A DNA stretch of 64,000 bases from assembly GCA_963775825.1 (NCBI GenBank), contig CAVZKY010000042.1, positions 1 to 64,000 of the forward strand, given 5' to 3'. Position 1 is the stretch's first letter. The number at the start of each line of letters is the position of its first letter. This DNA is from Bog-532 sp963775825 (GTDB lineage Bacteria > Actinomycetota > Actinomycetes > Streptosporangiales > Streptosporangiaceae). Shown one piece after another: positions 35,452-44,586 of this stretch. The position numbers and the translations under genes were made by a program. A model generated the notes under the pieces. That model was not told the origin of the DNA and searched no databases. It saw nothing but the letters and a program-made list of their open reading frames with translations.

Positions 35452-36813
35452 ATGAGCGACACAGCGATGATCCCAGACCGTCAGGGCGAGCGAAGCCCGG
35501 TGCGGTGGAGTGCCAGCGGGGGCATCATCGCCGGCTGCCGCGGGCTCGCGCTGGCGGGGCTGATGCCGGCCGGGCTGTTCCTGCTGCTCGTCCCGCTGAT
35601 GGCGGTTTTCCTCACCGCGGTTGGCGCCGGTGTCGTGATCGTGGGCAACGGGGCGCCCAGGGATCACCGGATCGTGCTCGGCGCGGCCCTGCTGGCCGGC
35701 GGCCTGGTCGTCGGGCGGTTCCTCGTCCCCGTCGCCCTGCTGGCCCTTCGCCGGCTGGCCAACCACACCCGGCGGCTGGCGGGGGACTGGTCCGGTGTGG
35801 AGATCGCCGCGCCGTACCAGCCGCCGGACTCCAGCGGGGCGAAGCTATCGTTCCGGACCCGGCTGCTCTTGCTGGTCAGCGACCCGGCCACCTGGCGGGA
35901 CCTACTGTGGGTGACGGTGAACGCGCTGGTGGGCTGGGTCATCGTTGCACTGCCCGCCGCGCTGGCCGGGGTCGGCCTCATAGGGTTCATCTACCGCGCC
36001 GCGCGGCCGGACTACCCGGGCAACAGCCGCGCGGCGCTGCTCGCCATCGGGATCGCGTTCGTGCTGACCGGGGTGGCGTCGGCGCAGTGGCTGCTGCGGG
36101 CCTACTTCGGGCTCGCCCGCTCGATGCTCGCCCCGACCGCCCAGGCCGAGCTGGCGCTACGGGTGCACCACCTGGCCCAGACCCGATCCGAAACGCTGGA
36201 CAGCGGCGCGGCCGAGATCCGCCGGATCGAGCGGGACCTGCACGACGGGGCGCAGGCCCGCCTGGTGGCCATGGGCATGACGCTGGGCGCGGCCGAGGAG
36301 CTGATCGACTCGAACCCGGCCGCGGCCCGCGCGCTACTGGCCGAGGCTCGCGAGGCGTCCGCCAGGGCCCTGGCCGAGCTGCGCGCCCTGGTCCGCGGCG
36401 TCCACCCGCCGGTGCTGGCCGACCGCGGCCTGGCCGACGCGGTGCGCGCGCTGGCCCTGGACACCGGGCTGAACGTGGACGTGGTGGCGGGCCTGCCCGG
36501 CCGCCCGCAGGCCCCGGTGGAGTCGGCAGCCTACTTCGCGGTCTGCGAACTGCTGGCCAACGTGTCCAAGCACGCGAACGCCCGGCAGACCTGGATCGAC
36601 CTGCGGCACGAGCGCGGCATGCTGCGGGTCGACGTCACCGATGACGGGCACGGCGGCGCGGATCCCGGGCGGGGCAGCGGTCTGCACGGGATCGAGCGGC
36701 GGCTGGCCGCGTTCGACGGGATACTGGCCCTGAACAGCCCGCCTGGCGGCCCGACCGTGGCGACGATGGAGATCCCGTGCGCGTTGTCATCGCCGAAGAC
36801 CTCTTCCTGCTGA
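35452..36813 (+). CDS. Sensor histidine kinase (HisKA_3 type)
   Basis: A NarL-type two-component sensor, 453 aa. Two pairs of membrane helices lie at about 20-100 and 150-225. The phospho-acceptor box is IERDLHDGAQARLVAMGM with the conserved His. The ATPase domain has ELLANVSKHANA (N box) and DDGHGGADPGRGSGLHGI (G boxes). ATG 35452 follows AAAGGAG. It overlaps the regulator gene by 37 bases. Confidence 0.9.
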   Translation: MSDTAMIPDRQGERSPVRWSASGGIIAGCRGLALAGLMPAGLFLLLVPLMAVFLTAVGAGVVIVGNGAPRDHRIVLGAALLAGGLVVGRFLVPVALLALRRLANHTRRLAGDWSGVEIAAPYQPPDSSGAKLSFRTRLLLLVSDPATWRDLLWVTVNALVGWVIVALPAALAGVGLIGFIYRAARPDYPGNSRAALLAIGIAFVLTGVASAQWLLRAYFGLARSMLAPTAQAELALRVHHLAQTRSETLDSGAAEIRRIERDLHDGAQARLVAMGMTLGAAEELIDSNPAAARALLAEAREASARALAELRALVRGVHPPVLADRGLADAVRALALDTGLNVDVVAGLPGRPQAPVESAAYFAVCELLANVSKHANARQTWIDLRHERGMLRVDVTDDGHGGADPGRGSGLHGIERRLAAFDGILALNSPPGGPTVATMEIPCALSSPKTSSC

Positions 36814-37430
36814 GAGATGGCCTGACCCGGCTGCTGGAGGCGCACGGCCTGGAGGTCACCGCCGCCGTGGACAACGGCACGGACCTGCTGGCCGTGCTGA
36901 CCGCCGGGCCGCCCGACGTACCCGACGTGGCGGTGGTCGACGTCCGGCTGCCGCCGACGTTCACCGACGAGGGCCTCCGGGCCGCGCTGGCCGCCCGCCG
37001 CGCGGTGCCCGGCCTGCCGGTCCTGGTGCTTTCGCAGTACGTCGAGCAGTTGTACGCCCGCGAACTGCTGGCCTGCGGCGACGGCGGCATCGGTTACCTG
37101 CTCAAGGACCGGGTGTTCGACAGCGCCCAGTTCGTCGACGCGGTACGGCGGGTCGCCGCGGGCGGGACCGCGATGGATCCCGAGGTGATCGCCCGCTTGC
37201 TGGCCCGCAATCCCGGCGACGGCGCCGTCTCCGGGCTAAGCCCGCGCGAGCGCGAGGTACTCGCGCTGATGGCCGAGGGGCGCTCCAACGCCGCCATCGC
37301 TCAGCGGCTGTTCGTGACCGAGCGCGCCGTGGCCAAGCACACCGCGTCGATCTTCCTGAAGCTTGGCCTGCAGCCTTCGGATGACGACAATCGCCGCGTC
37401 CTCGCCGTCCTCGCCTTTCTGGGTCAGTGA
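36777..37430 (+). CDS. LuxR/NarL-family response regulator
   Basis: Partner of the upstream kinase, 217 aa. The receiver domain begins VRVVIAEDLFLLRDG and has the phospho-Asp in VAVVDVRLPP, with the Lys in YLLKDRV. A LuxR-type HTH follows at about 150-205 (LSPREREVLALMAEGRSNAAIAQRLF). GTG 36777 gives the conserved start. A stem-loop with GGCC-TTC-GGCC at about 37440 follows and may end the transcript. Confidence 0.92.
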   Translation: MRVVIAEDLFLLRDGLTRLLEAHGLEVTAAVDNGTDLLAVLTAGPPDVPDVAVVDVRLPPTFTDEGLRAALAARRAVPGLPVLVLSQYVEQLYARELLACGDGGIGYLLKDRVFDSAQFVDAVRRVAAGGTAMDPEVIARLLARNPGDGAVSGLSPREREVLALMAEGRSNAAIAQRLFVTERAVAKHTASIFLKLGLQPSDDDNRRVLAVLAFLGQ

Positions 37431-37481
37431 GGGCATAACGGCCTTCGGCCGGCGGTTACGCCGAACCGGAAGGGAGATGTC

Positions 37482-38399
37482 ATGCCGAAGGCAGTACGGT
37501 TCGACGAGTACGGCGGGCTCGACGTCCTGAAGGTCGTCGACGTGCCGCAGCCGGTTCCGGACGAAGGCCAGGTGCTGGTCCGGGTCAAGGCGGCGGGGAT
37601 CAACCCGGGTGAGGCCAAGATCCGCGAGGGCTTGCTGCACGCCAGGTTCCCGGCCACGTTCCCGTCCGGCGAGGGCAGTGACCTGGCCGGGATCGTCGCC
37701 GTGACCGGCCCGGGCGTAACCGGATTCGCCGCCGGCGACGAAGTGATCGGCTTTACCAACAACCGGGCCAGTCACGCCGAGTACGTCGTGGCCGACGCGG
37801 AAAACCTGACCCCCAGGCAGGCCGGCGTGTCCTGGGCGGCGGCCGGTTCCCTGTTCGTGGCCGGGGCGACGGCCTACGCGGCGGTGCGGGCGGTGGCGCT
37901 GACCGACCGTGACACGGTAGTCGTCGCTGGCGCGGCCGGCGGGGTCGGCTCGATCGCGGTCCAGCTGGCCAGCCGGGCCGGGGCCACGGTCATCGGCCTG
38001 GCCAGCGAGGCCAATCACGAGTGGCTCCGCGGTCACGGGGTGATCCCGCTGACCTACGGCGACGGGGTGGCCGACCGGATCCGGCAGGCCGCCGGCACCG
38101 TGGACGCGTTCGTCGACACGTTCGGCGACGGCTACGTGCAGATCGCGCTCGATCTCGGCATAGCGGCGTCCCGCATCGATACGATCGCCAACTTCGAGGC
38201 GGTCGAGAAGTACGGGGTCAAGGGCGACGGCAGCGCCGCGGGCGCCAGCGCCGGTGTGCTCGCCGTGCTCGCCTGGCTGGTCGCGGCGGGAGAGCTGGAG
38301 GTTCCCATCGCCGGCACCTACCCGCTGGACCTGGTGCGGGACGCGTACCGCCGGCTCGAGCAGGGCCACATTCGCGGGAAGGTCGTCCTGCTGCCCTGA
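37482..38399 (+). CDS. NADP-dependent MDR-family oxidoreductase (quinone reductase type)
   Basis: A zinc-free medium-chain dehydrogenase/reductase, 305 aa. The GroES-like domain is at 1-120 (KAVRFDEYGGLDVLKVVDVP; AGINPGEAKIREG). The Rossmann motif reads VVVAGAAGGVGSIAVQLA. ATG 37482 follows AAGGGAG. The physiological substrate is not clear. Confidence 0.88.
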   Translation: MPKAVRFDEYGGLDVLKVVDVPQPVPDEGQVLVRVKAAGINPGEAKIREGLLHARFPATFPSGEGSDLAGIVAVTGPGVTGFAAGDEVIGFTNNRASHAEYVVADAENLTPRQAGVSWAAAGSLFVAGATAYAAVRAVALTDRDTVVVAGAAGGVGSIAVQLASRAGATVIGLASEANHEWLRGHGVIPLTYGDGVADRIRQAAGTVDAFVDTFGDGYVQIALDLGIAASRIDTIANFEAVEKYGVKGDGSAAGASAGVLAVLAWLVAAGELEVPIAGTYPLDLVRDAYRRLEQGHIRGKVVLLP

Positions 38400-38410
38400 C
38401 CTGCCAGGTC

Positions 38411-38600
38411 TCAGACCGGCTCCGCCGTCAGGGTCATCCCGGCGGACCGGAGCCGGCCGGCGAGAACGGCGCCCATGGCCGTCGCCGGGGTGCGGACTAG
38501 TCCGTGCCCGCGTTCGTTCGGCCAGGTAGGCGGCGACCGCCCGCCCGGCGAAACCCGTGGCGCCGAACACTGCCACGTCGAGCTCACGGTCGGAATCCAT
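38411..38600 (-). pseudogene. Internal-deletion remnant of a saccharopine-dehydrogenase-like enoyl reductase
   Basis: The N-terminus DSDRELDVAVFGATGFAGRA is a Rossmann-fold start of the trans-acting enoyl reductase family. It is joined, in another frame, to TPATAMGAVLAGRLRSAGM, the usual C-terminus of the same family. Some 300 codons between them are missing. A promoter-like TAAGAT (38607-38612, minus strand) still sits 6 nt before the start. This is a deletion relic. Confidence 0.72.
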
Positions 38601-38606
38601 CCGCTC

Positions 38607-38612
38607 ATCTTA
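38607..38612 (-). promoter_or_regulatory. -10 element of the deleted enoyl-reductase-like gene
   Basis: TAAGAT on the minus strand, 6 nt before the ATG at 38600. Confidence 0.4.
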
Positions 38613-38791
38613 TGAAGCGAGCGCAGCATCCAGGTGGCGGCTGGTGGCGGCGCCGATCACCATCTCGCTCGAGCCCGAGGGACCAAAGCCCCTGTCGGCT
38701 TCGCCTGCCGCGGCCAGACTGCTGGTAAGCGATGCCATCTCATCCCGCGGCGGGCCGTCGCGGACGAGGAAGTATTGCGCGGAGGACGGCT

Positions 38792-39847
38792 GTGCGGATC
38801 GCACGTCGGATGGGTTCACGCGGGACTGGTCGCCGGGACCCGGCTCGTGCGCCTTCGGTCGCGCTCCGCAACCGGATACTCGCGCGATCCCGCGTGCCGG
38901 TCCTTGTCGTGATGCTGGCGTTCGGCTATGGGACGGTCGGGTACTGGCTGGTTGAAGGCAAGAGTCCGCTCGACGCGTTCTACGCGGCCGTGCTCACACT
39001 GAGCACGGTTGGCGTCGAGCCAGGTCCGCCACCGGCTACCGGTGGAAAGGTCTTCACCGCCTCCCTGATCCTTTTCGGCGTCGTGGCGCTGTTCACTGCC
39101 ATCGGCGTGGGAACTGAAGTCGTGGCCTCCGGCGATCTCGGGAGGTGGTTGCGGATGAACCAGGTGACCAGAAGCATCGGCCGTCTCAGCGGGCACTACG
39201 TGATCTGCGCCTACGGACGCGTCGGCAGGACCGTGGTGGAGGAGCTGCGGCGGCACAGCTACATGTCGGTGGTGATCGAATCCAAGCCGGAGCTGGAGCT
39301 GCTGCTGGAGGAACAGGGCATCCGGTATATATCAGGCGATCCGGCCGACGAGACCGTGCTCAGGCAGGCCGGCATCAAGCGCGCCCAGGGCTTGATCTGC
39401 GCGGTGGATTCCGACGCGGCCAACGTGTTCATCACCTTGACGGCCCGTGCGCTCAACCCGGATCTGCGGATAGTCGCCCGTGCCTCCGAGAAAGCCTCGA
39501 TCGACAAGCTGGTGCGAGCCGGCGCCGACGAGATCGTCTCACCGTACGGCCTCACCGGGCGCCGCATGGCCGTCCTCGCGGTCCAGCCGTCCGTGCTGGA
39601 AGTGCTTGACCTGCTCAACCTCGGCTCGAACATCCGGCTCGAGGAGGTCTCCGTCCGGGCCGGAACTCACCTGGACAACCTGACGGTCGCCGAGGCCCGC
39701 GCACGCTACGCCGGGGTGGCCATCCTCGCGGTGAAAAAGCCGGGAAGCGAGGTCTCGGCGAACCCGAACCATCAGGTGCGCTTGGCACCGGGGGACCTGG
39801 TCGTCGCCCTGGGCCCGGCCGAGATCCTGAACCGCATGGCGGACTGA
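38792..39847 (+). CDS. Potassium-channel-like 2TM/RCK protein
   Basis: Two transmembrane helices flank a pore loop (about residues 40-105), followed by a RCK-N domain (HYVICAYGRVGRTVVEEL) and RCK-C (TrkA-C) domain. The selectivity-filter region reads TLSTVGVEPG instead of TVGYGD, so ion selectivity is uncertain. GTG 38792 follows GGAGGA by 5 nt; the in-frame ATG 38732 would add 20 Arg-rich residues. The role is probably K+ or membrane-potential homeostasis. Confidence 0.85.
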   Translation: MRIARRMGSRGTGRRDPARAPSVALRNRILARSRVPVLVVMLAFGYGTVGYWLVEGKSPLDAFYAAVLTLSTVGVEPGPPPATGGKVFTASLILFGVVALFTAIGVGTEVVASGDLGRWLRMNQVTRSIGRLSGHYVICAYGRVGRTVVEELRRHSYMSVVIESKPELELLLEEQGIRYISGDPADETVLRQAGIKRAQGLICAVDSDAANVFITLTARALNPDLRIVARASEKASIDKLVRAGADEIVSPYGLTGRRMAVLAVQPSVLEVLDLLNLGSNIRLEEVSVRAGTHLDNLTVAEARARYAGVAILAVKKPGSEVSANPNHQVRLAPGDLVVALGPAEILNRMAD

Positions 39848-40036
39848 TTGCCGTCCCTCCAGGCCGGGTATGCGCCGGCGACGATCAACCAATTGCCCGG
39901 ACTGTCCTGAGTATTGTTTGCTGGCGTCAACGGCGGCCAGGAAGGCCGGGTTAGGCATGGCCTTTCGTACCGCACCCATGGCATCTGCCGACGGACGAAC
40001 TGGACATCGGGCTGGGCCGCGCGCAGGAGGAGCCTG

Positions 40037-40429
40037 ATGGCTGCAATGACCGGCGAGGGCGTTCCCGGAGCGCAGCATCAGCTAGCGGCGCGGCTGCGCG
40101 CGGCGGTGCTGGGACCGCGGGGCGGGGGAACAACCAGGCGGCGGGCATCTGATGCATTCCGGCTGGGGCTCGCGGTCGTCGTGGTGGCAGCGTCCATCCC
40201 GGTCATGAGGGCCAACTCGGCTGCCGAGCTGAGCATTGTGCGTGCCCTGCACCCGCCGCCCGCGGCGATCAGCTGGCTGGTCACCACCATCTTCTGGCTG
40301 GGTTCGGCCGGGGTCAGCGCGCTGCTGGTCCTCGTCGGGCTGTTGGTGCCGCGGTTGACCGCGGTCCGGTGGACCGCGGTGGCGGCCGCGCTGACCTGGG
40401 CCGTGTGCATCGCAGTTCACCGGCCGTGA
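40037..40429 (+). pseudogene. N-terminal fragment of a YbhN-like membrane protein
   Basis: 130 aa with two or three membrane helices; ATG 40037 has AGGAGG upstream. In actinobacterial homologues this type of N-terminus is joined to a kinase-like region and a YbhN/AglD-type domain in one large protein. Here it stops at TGA 40427-40429, exactly where the next piece begins in another frame (DPAGKPVELSVYGRDAS). The middle part appears deleted. Confidence 0.55.
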
Positions 40430-40487
40430 CCCAGCAGGCAAGCCGGTCGAGCTATCGGTCTACGGCCGTGACGCATCCGACGCTCGG

Positions 40488-42068
40488 GTGCTGGCGAAAC
40501 TGTGGCGGTTCTGCATGTACCGGGATTCGGGCCCCACCCTGATCCTGGACCGCCTGCAGCAGGTTGAGCACGAGGCCTACCTCACCCTGATGGCCGGGCG
40601 CGCCGGCGTCTTCGTGCCCGACGTGCTCGCCGCCGGCCAGTTCGGACCCAGCAGGGATGCGGCATTGGTGAGCAGGGTGCCCGATGGCCCTGCCCTGTCG
40701 CAGGCCGACGGCGCCGGCCTCACTGACGGCACACTGGATGAGATCCTGCTGGCCGTGCTGCGGCTGCGGGCGGCCGGCATCGCCCACGGGGTGCTTGGCG
40801 GCGACGCCATTGTCGTGTCCGATCAGGGCATCTGCCTCCGCAGCTTCCGCTGCGCGTCCGCTTCGGCTCCGGCCAGCCGCCTGGACACCGACCTGGCGGC
40901 CGCGCTGGCCGCGATGGCCGTACGGGCGGGCGCCGAGCGCACGGCCGCGGCGGCCGCCCGGGTGCTCGACGCCGGCACCGCCCGCGGCGCCCTGGTGCAC
41001 TTGCAGCGCTCGGCCCTGGACCCGGGCACAGTGGCCGCGCTCAAGGAGCACAAGCACCTGCTGCCCCGGCTGCGGGAAGCGGTGGCCAGCGAGGCCGGCA
41101 TCGCCGTGCCCAACCTCGCAGAGGTCAAACGGGTCAGCTGGGCCAACCTGCTGTTCGCCGTCGGCTCGCTGATCGGGATCTGGGCGATCATCGGGGTGCT
41201 GTCCGGTGCCGGCGATGCCCTGGAGGCCATCAAGGGCGCTAGCTGGGGGTGGGTGGCGCTGGCGTTCGTCCTGTCTCAGCTCCCGGTGGTCGCCGAGGGC
41301 TGGGCACTGCTCGGCGCCGCCGTCGGCCAGCTCCCGTTTGGCCGGTGCGTCGCACTGGAGACGTCGAACACCTTCACCGCGCTGGTCGGCGGCAACGTCG
41401 CCGTATTCGCCGTTCGGGTCAGGTTCTTCCAGCGCCAGGGGTATGACGCCGCGGCCGCGGTAAGCTCAGGCGCCATCGCGACCACAGCGAGCTGGACCGT
41501 CAAGACCCTGCTGTTTCTCATCGCCATCCCCTTCGCCGCCGGGACCTTCCAGGCCCGCTCAGGTTCTGGCGGCCGCCAGAACGCGGTCTGGATCATCCTC
41601 GTGGTCATCCTCGCCGCGGGGATCGTCGCCGCGCTGATCTCCCTGGTGCCCAGGCTCCGGCGCCTGGCCAGCAGCAGGATCCGTCCGCACCTGCTGAACA
41701 TCTGGGCCAACGTCAAGACCATCGCCGCCGAGCCGCGCAAGCTCGCTTACGTCCTGGTGGGCTCGACCGTGGCCCAGCTCCTGCTCATCCTGGCCCTCGG
41801 CGCGTCGCTGCACGCAGTCGGCCAGCGGGCCAGCATCGCGACGCTGATCACCGTCAACACGCTGGCGGCCATCATCGGCGGCGTCGTCCCCGTGCCCGGC
41901 GGCCTCGGCGTCGTGGAGGCAGGGCTGATCGCCGGGCTCACCAGCACCGGCGTGCCGCAGGATCTGGCCGCTGCGGCCGTGCTCATCCAGCGGTTCTTTG
42001 CCGCCTACCTGCCACCGGTGTGGGGCTGGGTGACCCTGGCCTGGATGCGCCGACGCGAATACGTGTGA
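40488..42068 (+). CDS. YbhN/LPG-synthase-TM (UPF0104-like) membrane protein
   Basis: The first about 200 residues are kinase-like (LAKLWRFCMYRDSGPTLILDRLQQVEHEAYLTLMAGRAGV). The rest is a multi-helix membrane domain of the YbhN/AglD group, with VVPVPGGLGVVEAGLIAGL as the conserved loop. Coding sequence already starts in frame upstream at about 40428, so the C-terminal piece was once joined to the preceding fragment. GTG 40488 is the first usable start. Function in this group is often flippase or lipid modification, but not established here. Confidence 0.75.
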   Translation: MLAKLWRFCMYRDSGPTLILDRLQQVEHEAYLTLMAGRAGVFVPDVLAAGQFGPSRDAALVSRVPDGPALSQADGAGLTDGTLDEILLAVLRLRAAGIAHGVLGGDAIVVSDQGICLRSFRCASASAPASRLDTDLAAALAAMAVRAGAERTAAAAARVLDAGTARGALVHLQRSALDPGTVAALKEHKHLLPRLREAVASEAGIAVPNLAEVKRVSWANLLFAVGSLIGIWAIIGVLSGAGDALEAIKGASWGWVALAFVLSQLPVVAEGWALLGAAVGQLPFGRCVALETSNTFTALVGGNVAVFAVRVRFFQRQGYDAAAAVSSGAIATTASWTVKTLLFLIAIPFAAGTFQARSGSGGRQNAVWIILVVILAAGIVAALISLVPRLRRLASSRIRPHLLNIWANVKTIAAEPRKLAYVLVGSTVAQLLLILALGASLHAVGQRASIATLITVNTLAAIIGGVVPVPGGLGVVEAGLIAGLTSTGVPQDLAAAAVLIQRFFAAYLPPVWGWVTLAWMRRREYV

Positions 42069-42081
42069 GCATGCTCCCTGA

Positions 42082-42525
42082 TCAGTGGGCCGTGCCGAGG
42101 GCCGCTGTGATCTGCTGGATGGCTTCTGCCTCCGCGGGACTCACGCTTAGCCCTGCCTCTTTGTGGGCGGCCGCCACCTTGCCGGCCAGGGTGAGGACGA
42201 AGCGGCGGTAATCATCGCGTTCCTGGGCGGCCGCCTTGCTATCGACCAGTGCCACCGCGTCGCGGAGGTGCCTGAGCCCGTGCTCCCGTAGTTCTTCGGC
42301 GGAGTGGTATCTGGTGTGGTCCGTCTGGGGTTTAGCGGCCACGATCTCATCCAGGAGCTCGCTGTCGCCGTGCTCGGTGCGCGCTTCGGCGTAGGCCTTG
42401 GACATCGCGATCGTCTCGCGGAACATTCCGCCGCGCGCCGCGGTGATCACGATCATGCCAGCGGCCGGCGGCCCTTCCAGCACGGCCTTCCATTCCTCGG
42501 GTGAAAAGGCGGCTTTGGTCGTCAT
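42082..42525 (-). CDS. Conserved hypothetical protein (147 aa)
   Basis: An all-helical soluble protein: FSPEEWKAVLEGPPAAGMIVI, ARGGMFRETIAMSKAYAEAR, ELLDEIVAAKPQTD. I recognise the pattern from actinobacterial hypotheticals. AAGGAG lies 7 nt before the ATG. It resembles a TerB-like fold only in general layout; I do not assign a function. It is convergent with the YbhN gene. Confidence 0.65.
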   Translation of the reverse strand: MTTKAAFSPEEWKAVLEGPPAAGMIVITAARGGMFRETIAMSKAYAEARTEHGDSELLDEIVAAKPQTDHTRYHSAEELREHGLRHLRDAVALVDSKAAAQERDDYRRFVLTLAGKVAAAHKEAGLSVSPAEAEAIQQITAALGTAH

Positions 42526-42637
42526 GTCACGCTCCTTCGTTCAGGGGACCAACAATGCGGATTCACCTCAAGGATCTCGCATTCCCACTTGGTGCCGGTA
42601 GCTGACCTGCCAGGGCGGAGCGCGGGAGGCTGGGCCT

Positions 42638-43660
42638 ATGAGCTTGGAAGGTTTGAGTGGCCTGGTGAACCGGATCATCGCGTGGGCGGACCGGCTGCAG
42701 CGCAAGCACGGTGTGCTGGGGTTTCCCTACGCGGTGGTGAAGAAGTACAGCGACGATGAGGGCGGGCGGCAGGCGGCGCTCATCACCTACTACGGATTCC
42801 TGAGCATCTTCCCGCTGCTGCTGCTCGGGGTGGCCGTACTGTCGCGGGTGCTGGCAGATCATCCGGACCTGCGTCAGCGGCTGATCAAGGAGATCGTGCC
42901 GCAGGTGCTGCGATCCACGGTCGAGCACTCGCTGGCCACGTTGCCGGCGTCGACGATCCCGTTCGTTGCCGGCCTGATCGGTTTGCTGTTGTCCGGGACT
43001 GGTGTGGTGTTCTCCGCCTACCAGACGCTGAACCATGTCGCGGCGGTCCCGTACCGCTTGCGGGCCGGTTTCCTCTCCCGGTATGTCCGGGTGCTCGTGG
43101 TGCTGGCGATGCTGCTGACCGGGGCGTTGGCGACCGGCGCTCTCACGGTGGTGGCCACCGCGCTGTCCAGCGAGCCCCGACTGCAACGGGCGGCCGCGGT
43201 GCTCGGGTCGGCGCTGGTCGTCTTCGCGGTGCTGCTGTTTGGTGCCAAGCTGCTGCTGGCGCGGCCGGCACCGGTCCGGGCCCTTTGGCCGGGAGCTATC
43301 TTGGGCGCGGCGGCGGTGACGGTCGTGCTCAACGCCGGGGCGCCGTTGCTGGCCAGGCTGGTGGCCAGGGCCGGGCCGGTCTACGGCAGCTTCGCCACCG
43401 TGGCAGGCATATTCGCCCTGCTGTACCTGGTTGGTCAGGCGCTGGTGTATGCGGCCGAAGTCGCCGCTGTCCGCTATGCCCGGCTGTGGCCGCGCGCCCT
43501 GGACGTGAACCGCCCCACCGCGGCCGATGCCCGCGCGCTGGCCCTGCTGGCCCGCGAGCAGGAACGCATCCCCGCCGCCCGCATCCAATTCCGCCTCGTG
43601 CCGGGTGGCACCCCGCCGGTTCCAGGTGGTTCCCCTCCGGCCAACGCTGATCCAGGGTAA
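42638..43660 (+). CDS. YihY/BrkB-family membrane protein
   Basis: A 340-aa UPF0761-type protein with six helices. The signature GGRQAALITYYGFLSIFPLLL is typical, with VYGSFATVAGIFALLYLVGQALVYAAEVAAVR at the C-terminal helices. The tail is Pro/Gly-rich. The function is uncertain; some members are linked to efflux or envelope processes. Confidence 0.85.
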   Translation: MSLEGLSGLVNRIIAWADRLQRKHGVLGFPYAVVKKYSDDEGGRQAALITYYGFLSIFPLLLLGVAVLSRVLADHPDLRQRLIKEIVPQVLRSTVEHSLATLPASTIPFVAGLIGLLLSGTGVVFSAYQTLNHVAAVPYRLRAGFLSRYVRVLVVLAMLLTGALATGALTVVATALSSEPRLQRAAAVLGSALVVFAVLLFGAKLLLARPAPVRALWPGAILGAAAVTVVLNAGAPLLARLVARAGPVYGSFATVAGIFALLYLVGQALVYAAEVAAVRYARLWPRALDVNRPTAADARALALLAREQERIPAARIQFRLVPGGTPPVPGGSPPANADPG

Positions 43661-43853
43661 CGCGGCCACCCCCGTAGCAACCGCTTCGCTGACCTGGCCC
43701 CGGTGCGTGCGATGATTGGCTCGGCTCAGTCCTGGTACCTAGCCCAGAGGGACGCCCATGGCAGGCATCGCGGCAGGCGGCGAAGGCGCTGGGGCTGGGG
43801 CTGGTGATGATTGGGCTCAAGGATCTCGTCCTGGTCCACCTGCACTGAAAGGC

Positions 43854-44507
43854 TCAGGTGACGATCAGGGAGAGGCTGTACGCGATGAGCCAGAAACCGA
43901 GGATCAAGCTCCCCCAGATGATCACCTGATCGGTGTGGGTGTCTATCCAAGTCCTGAGCCTGGTCAGGAACGCCTGGCTCTGGCCAGGCTTGAAACCGGC
44001 GTAGATCTCCATGGCGAGGTAGGAGGCCGAGGCCAGGACGCAGAACAGGAACAGCGCGAGGTAGCTGCCGGCACTGGACAGTTTCGCTTCCACGACCGTG
44101 GCAGCGCCCGCGCTGATCAGGACCCATGGCTGGAGCGCGGGCGCGAGGCCCATGGCGAACCACGGGGACATGTTGTCCACGTGCGCCTGCCACTTCGGTG
44201 GCTTCTTCGGCTTCTTCGGCCGCTCCATCCTGCGGCGCTGCCGGACCGCAATCGCGACCAGGCTGACCCCGATGGCGATCTTCACCGCCAGGTCCGCGAG
44301 TGAGGGCGCCGTGTTCGGCTCGGGGGGATTGTCGCCAGTGGCGAGCACTGTGACCGTGACCACGACGGCAAGGGACGCTAGCCAGCCGAACACGAATGCC
44401 GCGCCTTTTCTCACGCCGCGCTCTGAGGGCAGCACGATCAGGAATGCCGTCAACGGCAGCGGGTCGAGCGCTATCGCCAAGCCGATCAGGGCAAGGTCAA
44501 GCACCAC
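43854..44507 (-). CDS. GAP-family (SfLAP-type) membrane protein
   Basis: A small six-helix membrane protein. VVLDLALIGLAIALDPLPLTAFLIVL is the typical N-terminus. A basic loop with KKPKKPP follows, and a helix pair with KPGQSQAFL comes later. Mycobacterial relatives help export glycolipids. GTG 44507 is preceded by AGGAGGGGAGGA; ATG 44549 would add 14 residues. Confidence 0.75.
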   Translation of the reverse strand: MVLDLALIGLAIALDPLPLTAFLIVLPSERGVRKGAAFVFGWLASLAVVVTVTVLATGDNPPEPNTAPSLADLAVKIAIGVSLVAIAVRQRRRMERPKKPKKPPKWQAHVDNMSPWFAMGLAPALQPWVLISAGAATVVEAKLSSAGSYLALFLFCVLASASYLAMEIYAGFKPGQSQAFLTRLRTWIDTHTDQVIIWGSLILGFWLIAYSLSLIVT

Positions 44508-44586
44508 GGCCGTTCCTCCCCTCCTCGCCCCGGCGGAAGGCGTCGACAACGCGGGGGTCTGCCGCGATGGCGGCAGCGGTACGGCA

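Noticed and set aside
43726..44303. Small frames around 43.7-44.3 kb on the plus strand
   Set aside because: They are antisense to the GAP-family gene and lack start signals or motifs.
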